Positions 35,701 to 46,730 are shown, counted from the stretch's first letter. The stretch is 64,000 nt of DNA from Marthasterias glacialis (GCA_911728455.2 OU452229.1:9104811-9168810); one strand, 5' to 3'. Notes: generated by a model not told the origin, from the letters alone. Program-made: numbers and translations.

Positions 35701-38700
35701 GCTGTTCGCCAAATGAGAGTAAAAACAGCGCGGGCAAGTCAAACCCCTTCCTTTTGTAGTCCACTGGGCGAGACAAAAATTGTTCCTTGTCACAATAAAT
35801 AACAGGTACTTTAGTAAAATCGCATAGAGAGATTATTTTTAAGTTGGTAAAATGGTTTGACAAATCTTGTTGTTTGCAAGATTTTGCCCACAATCGTTTC
35901 ATTAGTCACTACAACCACACATAGACCTTTTTTTGCAGTGTCACAGCACGACTTTTTGCCATCCAAGTTTGGAGAAACTACGGGGAGTCAATGCATCCAT
36001 CAATGCAAAGCAAAAACAGAAAATCATTGTTTGTTGGTCATGTCCGTCAACAATGTTTTGCTAAAATTTGGCCAACCAGCGCGGTTTGTTTATCAACAAA
36101 AGAAAGGTTTATACACATGACATGGCAAAACTTTTAAGTATACAACCCTACACGCAACAGTCGTCCACATACACGTCATACATCATTTGTACAGTACATA
36201 CAGAAGGTACAAAGTCCAAGCTACAACTGGTCTATGGCTGTGAGGCCTGAACATTGACCAAACGTCTTGAGAAAAGACTTAGAGATGGGTTCACTGGTCA
36301 ATGCACCTTACTAACCAGGATCTGTATAGGGCATTACCAAAGATCAGTGACAAGATCAGGGTCAGGAGACTGAGGTAGGCGGGGTACTGTCACCTGTCTA
36401 GACAAAACTTGTCACAATACAGGCTTCCTGAAGGAAGAACTACTGGCTGCTATGGGGGATAGGGAACAGTGGAGAGCCATTACCCAGCTGATATCACCAA
36501 CTTAAAAGCGAGCAAGTAAACAACCAAAGCTGTGATTGGCTGTTGCTAAATATCTATATTCATAAGGAAACTTTGTCTTGCATGGCTTGGAACACGTTCA
36601 CCAGTCGGGTAAAAAATAGCTGCATACATGTACATAGTGTACACTCAATGAACTATTCAGGACCAATCACAAGCCACACATACTTTAAATAACCGTTGAA
36701 TATGGATGAGCCTGTGTAAAAGGTTGCTGTGTGTACACTTTCGAGCTTTGTTCTGTTGACTGTGTGGCAACTGTGTTGTGTGCTGTGCATTGTGTAATGG
36801 CACTCGTGTAAACAACGTGTGTCTGTGTGAATCACGTTGGAGCATTGTGTTGTTCTTTTTGATGTTGTGAACTAGTCGTGAGCGACAATCAGTTCATTGG
36901 GGAACTATTTGCGATAACTTTTGAGGTAGTTGTGGTGGTGTGACTACTCGAGTAGTTGCAACGTGGCGGTCATGACTAGCTGCGATCAACAGTTGCGATT
37001 ACTCGACTATTCACACTAGTTGCCGAGACTTAGTTCATGCATTGGCACATGACTGATTACATCCTCACAAGACAACAGGACAAAATGGACATCCGCATCA
37101 CCTGTGCTATGAACCCATCACCAGTTGCTAAGATCCAAAGTCGCAATTGCCTTACACCCTAGGCACAACAGACAAGGAACCAGTAAACCAACTAAGCTAG
37201 ATACTGAAAAACTGCAGACTGTCATGTACAGGGAGAGGTTAGAACACGAGATAGAACAGGAGATAGAAAAGGCACTAGACCAAGTGGAGACTGTACAAGA
37301 AAGGCAGTCAATTGACCAGAAATGGTCTTCTCTCAGACAATTTGTATATGACACGGCTAAAACTGTTATTGGAAAGCCAAAATGAAAAAACCAAGACTGG
37401 ATCTGGAAGATCCCAAACTCAAAAACTACTGATGCAAATACATGTAAGAGACCAGCAACCAATTTCACAAAGAGCTAAGATTGATCTTAAGAAGTGTATC
37501 AATCTTAATTCCTTAGCAAAGTGTGGCGTCACAATACAAATCGCTATGGCAATATAGACAACTTGGCTTAGGATGAATCTTTCCCCTTTGTGAAATCAAT
37601 CCCTGGCCCACCAAAGACTGTTATAGACTAGAAGTACTAGATCCACTATGGCAGCATACAAAGATGCTTGCAGGCTGCTACAAAAATATACTAAGAAACT
37701 CAAGAGGAACTGGTGAGAACAGAAGGCGGAGGAACTACAGCGGGCAGCGGACAGGAATGACATGAATGAGTTCTACCAAAGACCCAAAGAAGTATGGGGA
37801 ACACAGAAAAAGTGTCCGGTTCACCTGAAAATATCTGATGGAAAGGGAGTAAGAGAGTCCTGAAGAGACGGACAGAACATTTCCAGAAGCTATTCAATGT
37901 ACCTGGTGATATTGAACCCTCAGCACTTGCCAATATCGAACAGCGGAATGTTATATCAATACTAGATGAGATGCCAACAATGGAAGAGCTAAACAAGGCG
38001 GTTGCTTCTCTAGCAGATGGAAAGGTTACTGGTGGTGATGGAATCCCTGCAGAAATTTGGAGACATGGTGGACAAAGGCCTACCACTAAACTGCTGAAAC
38101 TTATCCACAAAGCATGGGAGGAATGGAAAGATGCTAACATCATCACAATCTTAAAGGTGACCGAACAAATTGTGGAAACTACCATGGATTTCGCTTCTAT
38201 CCATAGCTGGCTAAGGATTCGCTAGGATCCTCAACAGAATCACTACTTACATAACACCTGAAATAATTCCAGAGACACAATGTAGAGAAGCACTTTAGAC
38301 ATGATCTTTTATCTTTGTAAACACTGGGAAAAATGCATTGAGCAGGACAGATCCCTCTATGTGGTCTTTGTGGATTTCACCAAGGCTTTCAAAACTGGGG
38401 GCAGGATGGGGCTGCAGCAGCTGCTGAGAAAATATGGATGCCCAGAGAAAATCACTAAAATAGTAGAGGCACTACACACTGGAATGATGGCCGAAGTCAA
38501 TGGTGCATGTGAAACATTAGACACATTCGTCATAACTAATGGTATGAAGCAAGGATGTGTGTTTGCACCCTCCCTCACTGTTCTCTATTTTCCTATCGGC
38601 AATGCTGTTGGAGGTTTTCTGTGAACTCGACGATGGAGTTTATATGCAGTCCCACCAGGATACAGACCATTTCAACATCTCGCATTTCAGAGCAAAGACC

Positions 38701-41700
38701 AAGAGTACACAAATACTTGTAAGAGAACTCTTATTCCCAGATGACAGCACTCTTTTCGTTCTCCTCGGTGCTCCTGACATGATGATGCAGGCTCCTTTGC
38801 TCAATGTTCACACTGTCAGATTCGTTTGCCACATCTTCATGCTCTCATCTAGAAGACATTATTACAGTCGACTCTCGTTAATACGAGCTCGGATGTTACG
38901 AGGTTCCGGTTTATACGAGGTATTTTGCCGGTCCCGAACTACCCCATGCGTGTTTTAATGCATTTAAATACGGATGATACGAGCACGGTCATAACGAGAA
39001 CACGGTTAATACGAGGTATTCTTGCGGCACCGTAACGAGCAAATGTATTGTTTGTCTTAATTTTATAGCGAGTTTGGGGAATGAATTGTTGGGCATTGAT
39101 AGTTTACCTTCATTGAGGTGAAAAATTGACTTCCCAGCCTTTCAAAACATGTGCTACCGCTCCGTTGATCATGATCAATAGAGGTGCTATTTGAGTGCTG
39201 GAAATGGTACCAGTCTATTGAATGGTAGTACAACGCAGATGAGAGATGGACACCAGACCGTCTATTGTTCGCTGGTATCCCGCCTTAGCAATGAGCTATC
39301 TCGCATTACTGTGACCTTACTCAGGTGTGCAAACCAATGAAAATCAACATTCAGCTTGTCATGTTGCCCGTTGCGACCGAAACTTGGCTGCCAAGAACAG
39401 CAAGTTAAAGTCATATGCGCTCTTTTTTCAGTCGTGAAAAATGTAAATAGTTTTCATAAATTGACTTTCAAAATAAATTAATTAAATCAAAACAGCTTTA
39501 TTTGCCCAAAATGTTGTATGTTTGCATGGTAGATGTACATGTATATGATCACAGTTATGCAGTGTCCATTGCAGTACGGGTGCATTTATACACGTGCGTC
39601 CATTATGTCATGCAATGTGCATTGTTAAAACCGCGCTCGGATAATACGAGGTTTGGTTAATACGAGAAAAACGGGCCAGTCCGGCGGACCTCGTATTAAC
39701 GAGAGTCGACTGTATAATACTTCTATTTTTGCCAAACATGCATAAAAGACATGTGTCCATTAGTGTATAAAGTGTACAATGTCCAAAACCCTTGCAGGTG
39801 GAAAGACTCCCTAGTCTGTCAAACTAAATATTGCTCTACTCTAACACATGTGGGGTCTACTTTCTTTCATCTGAAACAGTAGCATGCCATCCAACGGTTT
39901 ATAAGCCGTTTTGGAATATGGTGGACACATTATAATACTATTTGGTTTGGGTAAATTTGTCTGTATACACCAAAACCATACAATGCACTCCTATAGTGTC
40001 CATCATACCTCAAAAGGATCATTAGACTGCCTGTGATGGATTTTGGTTGGCTCTGGGCCAGTTCAGCGGAATAGTTTCCATGGTTGCTAAACAAATGTTA
40101 CACTGTAACAATAGAGGTTATGAGAGATTGTTGTACTCACCTGTGATGTGAGAGACATGGCTTTCCCATCCCCCTCAGGTGGAACGTATGGCTCAAAGAT
40201 GTCACCTAGTTCAGTTCAAAACAATCAAGCAGATCAATGGATGTAAATGAGTACACTTTTAATCAAAACACTCCTTTTATTTTAAGTACGAAATCAACAT
40301 GTATCTTAATTTGGCACTTAATTGTACTTATTTAAGTAACCAAAATGTACTTTTGGTTTTTAAAATACAATACAAATAATCTTCATTCTTTAAAAAGATC
40401 ATCAGCAAAATTTAATATATTTGCAGTATCTTTTATATTTTAAGAACTGATGTTAAGATCTTGTCATAAATTTACATGAACATAAATTTCATAGGAACTG
40501 TGTCATGTGCATGCAGTTTAAGCAATAAATCACCCAACTGTTGGTACTTTTTCCCATTTGGCATGGAACTGCTGAACTGTTGTATTCCAGCAGATAAGTG
40601 GAAACTTCGTGCACTTTGTGGTAAAAGCAAAAAACTTGCAACATGTAAGTTACTATGTAGAATCATTATGCAAAATGGCCACCATCTACATGTAATATAT
40701 ATTGAAATATGGAAGCCATGATGAAAATGGGAGACCTTAATTTTTGACACTTTCAAAAATGTTTCTTTTTAAATGTTAAGGCTGGTTTACAGTTGGTCTC
40801 ATGATGATAATCGCCAGACAAGATATATATAGATAATTCACTGGGCAAGACTATAAACTTTACTACGCATCAATTTTGTAGTGCGACCATTGTGCAACCG
40901 ATGAATCAGCTTTAGACTCTTAAAACCTATCTTTAGACACCAAATTGAAGATTCTAAAACTTTTTTCTTATTCTCATGTATTATCATGCAAAATGTCCAC
41001 CATTTTGAACAAATATGGCTGCCATTTTTAAATAGGAGAGCCAAAAGTTTGATACTTCCGACGATGCTTTTTTCAAGCTCTTAGACCCAGCAAACTCACA
41101 GAGACACCACATTGTATACATGTACCTCTTTCATTGTACTTTCCATAGTATGATGGAAAATGGCTGCCAAGGCCATTACAGGCCAGTTCAGAGATGACAA
41201 TGCACTAAATTTGTTATGTTTTGTTATGCCTATAACATACATAAAGTGCACAAAACTGCCAAATTATTGCACTTATCTGCTGGACTACTTGTGTATTGAA
41301 GGATGTCATTCTAGCAGCACTACTGAGTCTGGGAAATGATAGGGGGACCTTTATCTTGTTTTACTCGATGTATTACCTCGTTCCAAGGAGATATCATCTT
41401 GTTCAAAGCCAATCTAAAAAGTTTTAATGGCTCCGTCATAGTGATTCATGGAGACATGCCACCACAACAAAGTTTTAAATGAAAGTCGTCAAGGGGATAC
41501 AGAACAGCACCTGCCGTTTGGCTGATGTCATGCAAAAAGATGGACACAGGAGGTGGACACAGGAGGTGGACACCATACTATTACTGTATATTAGTAAAAA
41601 GAGCATCCTCTCAGGCTTTGCCATGCCCGGCTACAGTTACAGTAAGTTAACGGCTATGTTACATTGTAAGTTACTGCAGCTTTTGGGGAAATTGTTACTT

Positions 41701-42937
41701 AACAGGAAAAAATGCTGAAGGAATGTTCCTATTATTTGTAGCAAGTTTTTACAAATGCGACTTAGGTTTAGCTAGATATGTACATTAACCTCAAAGGAGG
41801 ATACTTTAAGATTGATGAACCTCTCACAAGTAAAATGCCTCTTTCCCAAGTGAAAACCTAGAGACTGGAAACCTTTACTCTGAAAAAAGAACTGAGGCTT
41901 TTTGAAAACAAAACATCTTTATTGGCCCAAAATGAGCCATTATTTTTTCAGGAATTTTATTTGGACTTTTCCATTAAATTAACTGCCAAATACACGTATA
42001 CATGTACATGTGTGTACATGTGCAGTGTATATGAAGGTACTTCAGCCATTCACTCCTCATTCCCCACAAATCCATCATCAACAAATTGAAGAAACAATAT
42101 TTTATGTTCATTTGTATTTTGTTTTCAAGTTCAAAATACACATCGTGCAGATTATTGCTCTTGATGATCAGGGCCAAGTCTCAAAGAACCACACAAATTA
42201 TTTAAGCACAAACCAATTTTGCTTACCAGAATAAAATTGGCAGCCAAATAAGGTATACCATGTCATGTATACCGTTTACGGTTGGTTTGCAGCTTTCTTT
42301 TGCTTAGTAGAAAAATGCCTCAGCATTATTATCTGCTTAAGCAGCTCTGGCTGTATAACATACTCAAAACTGAGCTTTGAACAACACTGCCAGTTACATA
42401 CATGTATTAAATTATTTACTTGAAATGAACCCTACAAGGTGACTGTACAAATTTTAATGGGAGACTTAGGGAAAGCAGAATCCTGGTATATGTAATTTTC
42501 CATTGTCTACATGTACATGTATGTACATGTATGTAGTAGCTCTGAGTATACGCATTCTGGAGAACAATGGATTTACCTCAATTACCTGATAATTATCTGC
42601 TACTAATTAGTGTCCCAAAAGTCTCCCATTGAACTACAATGAAAACCAGCAGTTAGTATATATACAGTAATGTGAGTATTGAAATGTGTTTAGAGGTACC
42701 TGTACACGTAATTGTGACTGGACGTTCTGTATAGGAACGGCCAGGCTTAATTCCAGATTTCTTCAATGTTTCAACCAACATCTTCTGAGGATCTTTCTTG
42801 TATTCCTCTTTCAATTTAAGTCTTTTTTGATCCTTCAGTAAAAAACGACCTTTCTTGGTTGCCTTTGGTGGATTTATTCGGGTTTTGTGTCTGACTGGAA
42901 CAATCCATGGTGCTTTCCTGCATGACAAGGCAGGCAT
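26516..42937 (-). CDS. MRPL45: Mitochondrial ribosomal protein mL45 (MRPL45), six coding exons
   Basis: mL45 is a protein of the mitochondrial large ribosomal subunit near the peptide exit tunnel. It carries a Tim44-like domain that holds the ribosome against the inner membrane. I joined six - strand exons: 42700-42937, 40141-40205, 34200-34351, 32034-32082, 27129-27278 and 26516-26749. All have GT-AG borders and matching phases, giving about 295 residues, near the ~306 of the human protein. Diagnostic text includes [67 protein letters not shown] and [19 protein letters not shown]. The first seen exon starts with ATG directly after an acceptor (CACACTGCAG|ATG), so an untranslated or short targeting exon should lie upstream. 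The 16 kb span has introns loaded with transposons. Confidence 0.95.
27129..27278 (-). CDS. MRPL45: MRPL45 exon of the central domain
   Basis: 150 bp, phase 0 at both ends: acceptor ATTATAG|GAG and donor AAACAG|GTAAAC. It encodes [37 protein letters not shown] and [13 protein letters not shown]. Strongly like the central part of vertebrate mL45. Confidence 0.94.
27279..29125. other. MRPL45 intron, left part: nothing recognised
   Basis: No coding or element signature. Frames on the - strand near 27696-28125 lack family motifs and are not conserved-looking. GC is somewhat higher around 27800-28140. Confidence 0.35.
29126..30238 (+). mobile_element. CRE/ETS/nuclear-receptor-motif repeat, copy 1 (family B)
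   Basis: It begins ACTAGAAATTCAGTTTTAG, followed by AAGGTGTTC, and carries repeated blocks AACTTCCGGTTTG and AAGGTCAAATTGAGGTCA plus TGACGTCA cores (29414-29421, 29436-29443). It runs to a (GAA)n tract where the next copy starts. No coding capacity. The element class is uncertain; a Helitron-like or other rolling-circle origin is possible. Confidence 0.6.
30239..31425 (+). mobile_element. CRE/ETS/nuclear-receptor-motif repeat, copy 2 (family B)
   Basis: It begins ACTAGAAATTGAGAGTTTGT with a small hairpin (GAGTTTGT-GG-ACAAACTC) and ends near AACAATAGGTTTTCGGCTGG ...CTAA before a (GAA)n tract. Internal units repeat the order ACTTCCGGTTT - ACCGGAAGT - AAGGTCAAATGGGGTCAC at 30421-30460, 30541-30578, 30677-30716 and 31069-31107, each followed by similar AT-rich text. 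Perfect TGACGTCA occurs at 30849, 31230 and 31242. It lies in an MRPL45 intron, antisense to the gene. Confidence 0.65.
32034..32082 (-). CDS. MRPL45: MRPL45 49-bp micro-like exon
   Basis: Acceptor TTATACAG|T and donor TTCCCA|GTGAGT. It encodes [16 protein letters not shown] after the split codon GA|T. It matches the L-xLVTE-xFP segment of mL45 and is too short to be seen as an ORF. Confidence 0.88.
32586..33687. mobile_element. hAT-like non-autonomous DNA transposon
   Basis: Inverted termini CAGAGCTGCCAACC (32586-32599) and GGTTGGCAGCTCTG (33674-33687) are perfect over 14 bp. They are flanked on both sides by TTAAGG (32580-32585 and 33688-33693), a target-site duplication that may be the preserved part of the usual 8 bp. 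Subterminal AATCAGTA/ATCCGTACT wording recurs. The interior has no transposase signature. Confidence 0.75.
33694..35521. other. MRPL45 intronic DNA outside the exon at 34200-34351
   Basis: Apart from that exon no gene is recognised. The stretch 35091-35489 has a long - strand frame without family motifs, possibly an old retrotransposon relic. Confidence 0.3.
34200..34351 (-). CDS. MRPL45: MRPL45 exon at the start of the Tim44-like domain
   Basis: 152 bp: acceptor TTTAAAG|GGAGC and donor CAAGA|GTAAGT. It encodes [36 protein letters not shown] and [11 protein letters not shown]. The intron before it (34352-40140) holds the LINE fragments and the pogo-like element. Confidence 0.93.
35522..37026. 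mobile_element. Possible hAT-like element with diverged inverted ends
   Basis: The left end GTGCTGGGCGACTAGTGAAA and the reverse complement of the right end (CTCGGCAACTAGTGTGAA) are similar, and both continue with ACTACTCGAGTAGTTGCA-type palindromic text (35553-35570, 36951-36962). The pattern resembles hAT termini, but identity is low and no target duplication was found. A LINE fragment (36140-36480) lies inside. Confidence 0.35.
36140..36490 (+). pseudogene. LINE ORF2 C-terminal fragment
   Basis: One frame reads [27 protein letters not shown], then further 3' [17 protein letters not shown]. This is the ending common to a widespread animal LINE group (LLYG-E-WTLTK..EKRL...; L--A---R--WR-IV). 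Several stops; 5' truncated. It is the same kind of element as the one at 37033 but a separate piece. Confidence 0.6.
37033..38864 (+). pseudogene. LINE with endonuclease end and reverse transcriptase, decayed
   Basis: In order: the end of the endonuclease domain ([20 protein letters not shown]), a linker ([20 protein letters not shown]), a pre-RT segment ([30 protein letters not shown]), then RT motifs [25 protein letters not shown], and [19 protein letters not shown] with [13 protein letters not shown] where FADD has become FPDD. Frame changes occur around 37385, 38160 and 38590. It is cut off at 38864 by the pogo-like element. The clade was not assigned. Confidence 0.8.
38865..39712. mobile_element. 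Complete pogo/Tigger-like non-autonomous element
   Basis: Perfect 23-bp inverted termini beginning CAGTCGACTCTCGTTAATAC, flanked by TA on both sides. Subterminal repeats of TAATACGAG and ATAACGAG occur in both arms. 848 bp with no transposase. It is inserted at the 3' end of the LINE fragment inside an MRPL45 intron. A 3' piece of a second copy lies at 11382-11619. Confidence 0.9.
39713..42699. other. MRPL45 intronic DNA outside the exon at 40141-40205
   Basis: No other gene recognised. Simple repeats of TACATGTA type occur at 42000-42020 and 42508-42540. A duplicated GGAGGTGGACACA is at 41549-41571. Short frames have no family signature. Confidence 0.35.
40141..40205 (-). CDS. MRPL45: MRPL45 exon encoding [10 protein letters not shown]
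   Basis: 65 bp: acceptor GAACTAG|GTGAC and donor CACAG|GTGAGT. It encodes [22 protein letters not shown]. The first codon is completed by the G left over from the previous exon. Confidence 0.9.
42700..42937 (-). CDS. MRPL45: MRPL45 first recognised coding exon (N-terminal basic region)
   Basis: It encodes [32 protein letters not shown], a Lys/Arg-rich stretch, and ends RPVTITCTG. It starts immediately after CTGCAG and ends ACAG|GTACCT. Phase 0 in, phase 1 out. The conserved core IVPVR-K-R--PPK places it at the N-terminus of mature mL45. The first methionine may be the real start if the upstream exon is untranslated. Confidence 0.9.
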
Positions 42938-43439
42938 CTGCAGTGTGATAAGAAAATTAGCGTGTCAACAAAAATAAGTAATTGTCATGTACCTTTTGAA
43001 GGCTGTCTACATGTACACCGTAGGTCAAAAACAACCAAATTTATTAAGCAATACATGTAAAAATCTTATAACAAAACTAGACAAATTGTTATGTGTTTGT
43101 CACATATGATGACATCATAATTAGTTATTGAAAGCTTCGCTAACATCTGAGAACATATCAAGTTAAAAACACTGCAAAAATAGTGCTACCCGCACAAAGT
43201 TTTTCACCAAATAAGTGGGGTTTGACAAGCGCCATTGTACTAGCATGGGGAATAAATGTACATGCAGTAGCATGCACACTAAATGTTACATGTAAGCCAG
43301 CAGCAAACCCATCAAACAATTGCATACAGTGTACATTGTAGCACAGAGTTTTAGCAATGGTGCTCAGATTTATCAATTAACCCTAACCCCGATAAGCATT
43401 TTAACTATGAGACCTCCTCAACCCATCGTACTCCAACAG

Positions 43440-44183
43440 TACACTTCTGGGGCCAGTACACAACCCATCATACTCCCACAGTACACATATCGTCACTGTG
43501 AGGATATGTGACTATTTTCACGAACAGGCGATTCCGCGTACGCAGCAGCAAAACAGCATTTGAGAAAAGCCCTTTTGAAGTTTTCACATTTTGAAAATTG
43601 TATTTTGACCGGTCTTTTTATCGAAAGTATGTAATATTTTCCAGTGATACGATGGTTTATAAGTTAAATAACATGAACAGACACCTTTTTATTTCTTTTG
43701 ATGTTTCTGCTAAGCTCAGAAAAGATCTGTCACTTCATGAAAACGCAAAATGCTGAGCACGGATTTGTCACACACAGCGCGCCATTTGTTTACACATAAA
43801 GTGTGCACATGCGCGGAAGTTGTTTACACACCATGCGCGGATTGTCAATTCGTGAAAACGCAAAACGCTGAGCACAACGGACTTGCCACACATAGCGCGC
43901 CATTCGTTTATACACAAAGTGCGCGGATTTGCCACTTCATGAAAACGCAAATCGGTGAAGCACCATGATTCGCCGTTTTTGCAATTAGCGTAATTAGTAA
44001 ACTTAACACTTTTAGGACATAAAACTTTGCAGAAATGTTAAGGACACCAAATACATTTAGAACATTGGAAAAACAAAAAACTGTCAAAAAAATTATTTTG
44101 GACGGATTTGCCGTTTGTGAAAACGGTGACGATATGGGGCCAGTACACAACCCATCATACTCCCACAGTACACATATGGAGAC
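43440..44183. repeat. Direct repeats flanking an inverted-repeat element
   Basis: The 41-bp text starting GGGGCCAGTACACAACCCAT occurs at 43450-43490 and again at 44136-44176. It belongs to a looser ~40-45-bp tandem family (CCCATCATACT-CCA/ACAGTACAC) seen from 43410 to 44470. Confidence 0.75.
43491..44135. mobile_element. ~0.65 kb DNA element with subterminal repeats, near the MRPL45 5' end
   Basis: The left end reads CGTCACTGTGAGGATATGTG followed by TTTTCACGAACAGGCGATTCC; the right end GGATTTGCCGTTTGTGAAAACGGTGACG is its diverged inverse. The interior repeats CGGATTTGYCA with TGAAAACGCAAA (43737, 43853, 43939) and GCGCGCCATT. No coding capacity. It sits about 0.6 kb upstream of the first recognised MRPL45 exon, where the promoter should be. 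Confidence 0.6.
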
Positions 44184-44706
44184 AGTACACAACCCATCAT
44201 ACTTCAACAGGTCTTGTGCTGTTTGATTTTGGCTGACTGGGTATGTTATGACATGGGTATAGCTTGAAAATTTGAGAAGTACAGTACCAAGCCCATCAAT
44301 ATCCAACAATACAGTTTGCATATACATGTAGTACTTTCCAAACTCAGCAAAAGTCCAACACTAGTCCCCTGCCTGAACCATTGGTACTTATCCAGCCATA
44401 GTCCAACAGCAGAGACGAGCTTCACAGAACTCAACCATCCAAAGTCCAACAATACCCCCTGTTGGATTTTGACTGACCTGGAGTGGTTAGGGTTAATGAA
44501 TAATTTTAGTGAAAAAACATTGCACTTTGATTAGTTTTAATGGCCTGGAATAACTCTTAGTAAAAGCGTTTATGTTTTCAAAATTATTTATGTAATATAG
44601 TCACATTATAACTAAAAGTCAACTTATGATCATAACATGGTGATTTTTGACCTACCAAATAGTATAACTTTTTGAGCCATTTGCAAAAAATCTACAGGCA
44701 TATCAC

Positions 44707-44785
44707 TCAGGTGGAATTTGAACCCACGACCTTTACAATCCTAGTTAAGTAGATGTCTTAACACTAAACCACCGAGCTTGCCTGA
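44707..44785 (-). other. tRNA-like sequence (tRNA pseudogene or SINE head)
   Basis: The - strand has an A-box-like TCGGTGGTTTAGTGTT and a B-box GGTTCAAATTCC at normal spacing, a region that can form an anticodon arm (ATCTA...TAGGAT), and TCAGG/CCTGA at its ends. The stems have mismatches, so it is not a standard functional tRNA. No clear SINE tail was seen. Confidence 0.45.
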
Positions 44786-45183
44786 AAACTAGGCAGTTCG
44801 AATCCTGTATTTTAGCAGCAGGTACAGCAACCATTTTAAAAGATGGTTTTTTATGGTGGGGAGTATTTTGGATGCAAGTTCTCCCCAAAACAAGGCTAAA
44901 AGCCACTCTATGTATTAAAGGGCTCCAAGAAGAAAATATCAAGATGAAAATATCTCAGGGGAGCTTGTCAACCAACATGAAAGGAGGTTATGAAATGCAC
45001 GCGTGCCACGTGCATTACTTACGCTCAACTCGACCTTTACTTCTACATACTTCTATGCTAGAGATGCAGCATCTAGTGACGTCAGTGTTAGGGATTTTGT
45101 CCTACCACATGATGTTGCAAAGAAATTGCAGACAGCTAAGGTGGAACGCATCAAAGTCGTCTTGTGTGATGCCAGTAAGTTGT

Positions 45184-45785
45184 TCATGCTACAGAGCCAT
45201 AAAGGAGTGATGTGAGAACAACTGCCTGATAAACTTTGATTTTAGTTGTGAGGCAGACTCCATGCTCCTTGCAAAGCCTATGTGTGAGCCTACCGAATAC
45301 TGAGCTTGCTTCAGCCAGACAGTTGGATGTTTCATCATCCAGCAAAGCAGTGTTTGAGAGAGCACTTCCGAGACAGCAGCATTTCTGAACCCACTTGAGA
45401 GGAGTATTGTTGATCGTGACCATTGGGTCATAAACTACATGGCCAGATGCTGGGTAACACATGATCTCTGTCTTTTTCAGGCTTTGCCAAAGTCGTCCAT
45501 AGCCTGAGCAAAATGGTCAACAAGCAGCTGAATATCCTCAAGGCTGTGTGCTTACACTTACAGAGGACAGTCGTCGGCCTACAAGAGTTCTCTAAACAGC
45601 TGTTCTAAGGGTCTTAGTGTGGGCCTTGAGACATTTGGGATTGAAGAGCTTACCGTCATGGATTTGAACTAAGTGTATTCCTGTGTCCAGATCTTCAATG
45701 AATGCTGATAAGAGCATGGCTGAGAAGTAGATGGCAGAGAGATCTGTAGCTGTTACACAGCCTTGCTTTGGATAAAGTGCACAAT
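45184..45785 (-). pseudogene. LINE reverse transcriptase fragment
   Basis: On the - strand: PKQGCV followed by LSAIYFSAMLLSAF, a degraded ADDC motif, HSLEDIQLLVDHFAQAMDDF, then ITINNTPLKWVQK-like YLGS region (CCLGSALSNTALLDDETSN) and SVFGRLTHRLCKEHG, LTTKIKVYQAVVLTSLLYGS. These match the palm and thumb region of the same LINE group as the element at 37033. Stops and frameshifts; both ends missing. Confidence 0.75.
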
Positions 45786-46330
45786 TGTCACTTCAAAATA
45801 CTCGAAAGACGGTCTTGCTGCTGGAACAAAGACTCGGGCAGAAGATGGTTATACATGTAGGTGCTGTATCAGCATTCATATGCATTTCCTGACAAGATGG
45901 CACCTTGGCTGCAAGCTTTTGTTGGGCTCTCACTTTCATCACAAATGTTGCCATCAATAACTCTCAAAGTAGTGTAAGTTGCATGACAGATAATAGATTA
46001 AAGGTTGCTGATCAGTCTGGTTACTTTACTCAAGGATTGGATGCTGAGAAAAACAGAATCTGGAGTGTTTTTCCTTCAAAATTTCTCCAATTTCAACCTG
46101 TCTTCAAAGCCAGTTGCATCATTCAGTACACACCTGACCAATTCCATTGTCAGTACCCTGCCAGGCTGTGTTCACACCATTCAACAGTGCACTTCACCAA
46201 GCTCCCTTTTGTTATGCATCCAATATGGCTGACCAACAAGCAAGCTAACCACTGGAATACATACATGTAAAAGAAACAGTAAGTTTGGCAAAACTCAAGT
46301 GAACTACAGTATTATCCCAACTCCACAGCA

Positions 46331-46730
46331 ACATTTAATATCCTTCTGGCTGTCTCTGGAGACATTGAAGTAAATCCTGGCCCTGCCAAGGATCCATGTG
46401 GTCAGTGTAATTGTCCAGTGAAATATAACCAGATATCTCTACTCTGTGAGGACTGCAATGTTTTAATACTGGCACCAGAAATGCATACCTGACATGACCG
46501 TTGCTCGGTACACATTGCTCAAGCACTATTGACTGGTTTTGCCCTATTTGTACTTCAGCTGCATCCTTGCCATTTTCATCATGTAGTGATGCTTCATTCC
46601 TTAGTGTCTTTGAGGACAACAATATGTGCCAATTGGAACTTTCTGACACTGCAGACTACAACCTACATGTACATGGACATGTATCTCCAAAGACCAACAG
46701 TATCTCTGGGTTGCTCTTTAATGCCCGTAG
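46331..46730 (+). pseudogene. LINE ORF1 end with 2A-like motif and zinc-finger remnant (LINE B)
   Basis: The frame from 46331 reads NILLAVSGDIEVNPGPAKD; GDIEVNPGP (46358-46384) fits the D-x-E-x-NPGP core of 2A ribosome-skipping peptides. It is followed by a Cys pattern (CGQCNCP, LLCEDC) and, one frame over, DWFCPICTSAA, which together resemble a PHD/RING-like finger. Such 2A motifs upstream of a finger are known in APE-type LINEs of sea urchins, amphioxus and other marine animals. A stop after EMHT and a frameshift disable it. The true start upstream was not identified. Confidence 0.75.

Noticed and set aside
43158..43376. Candidate first exon of MRPL45 (MALVKPHLFGEKLCAG on the - strand, ATG at 43235)
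   Set aside because: The available donors (GCGG|GTAGC, TTTG|GTGAAA) leave phase 1, but the next exon begins in phase 0, and no homology supports it.
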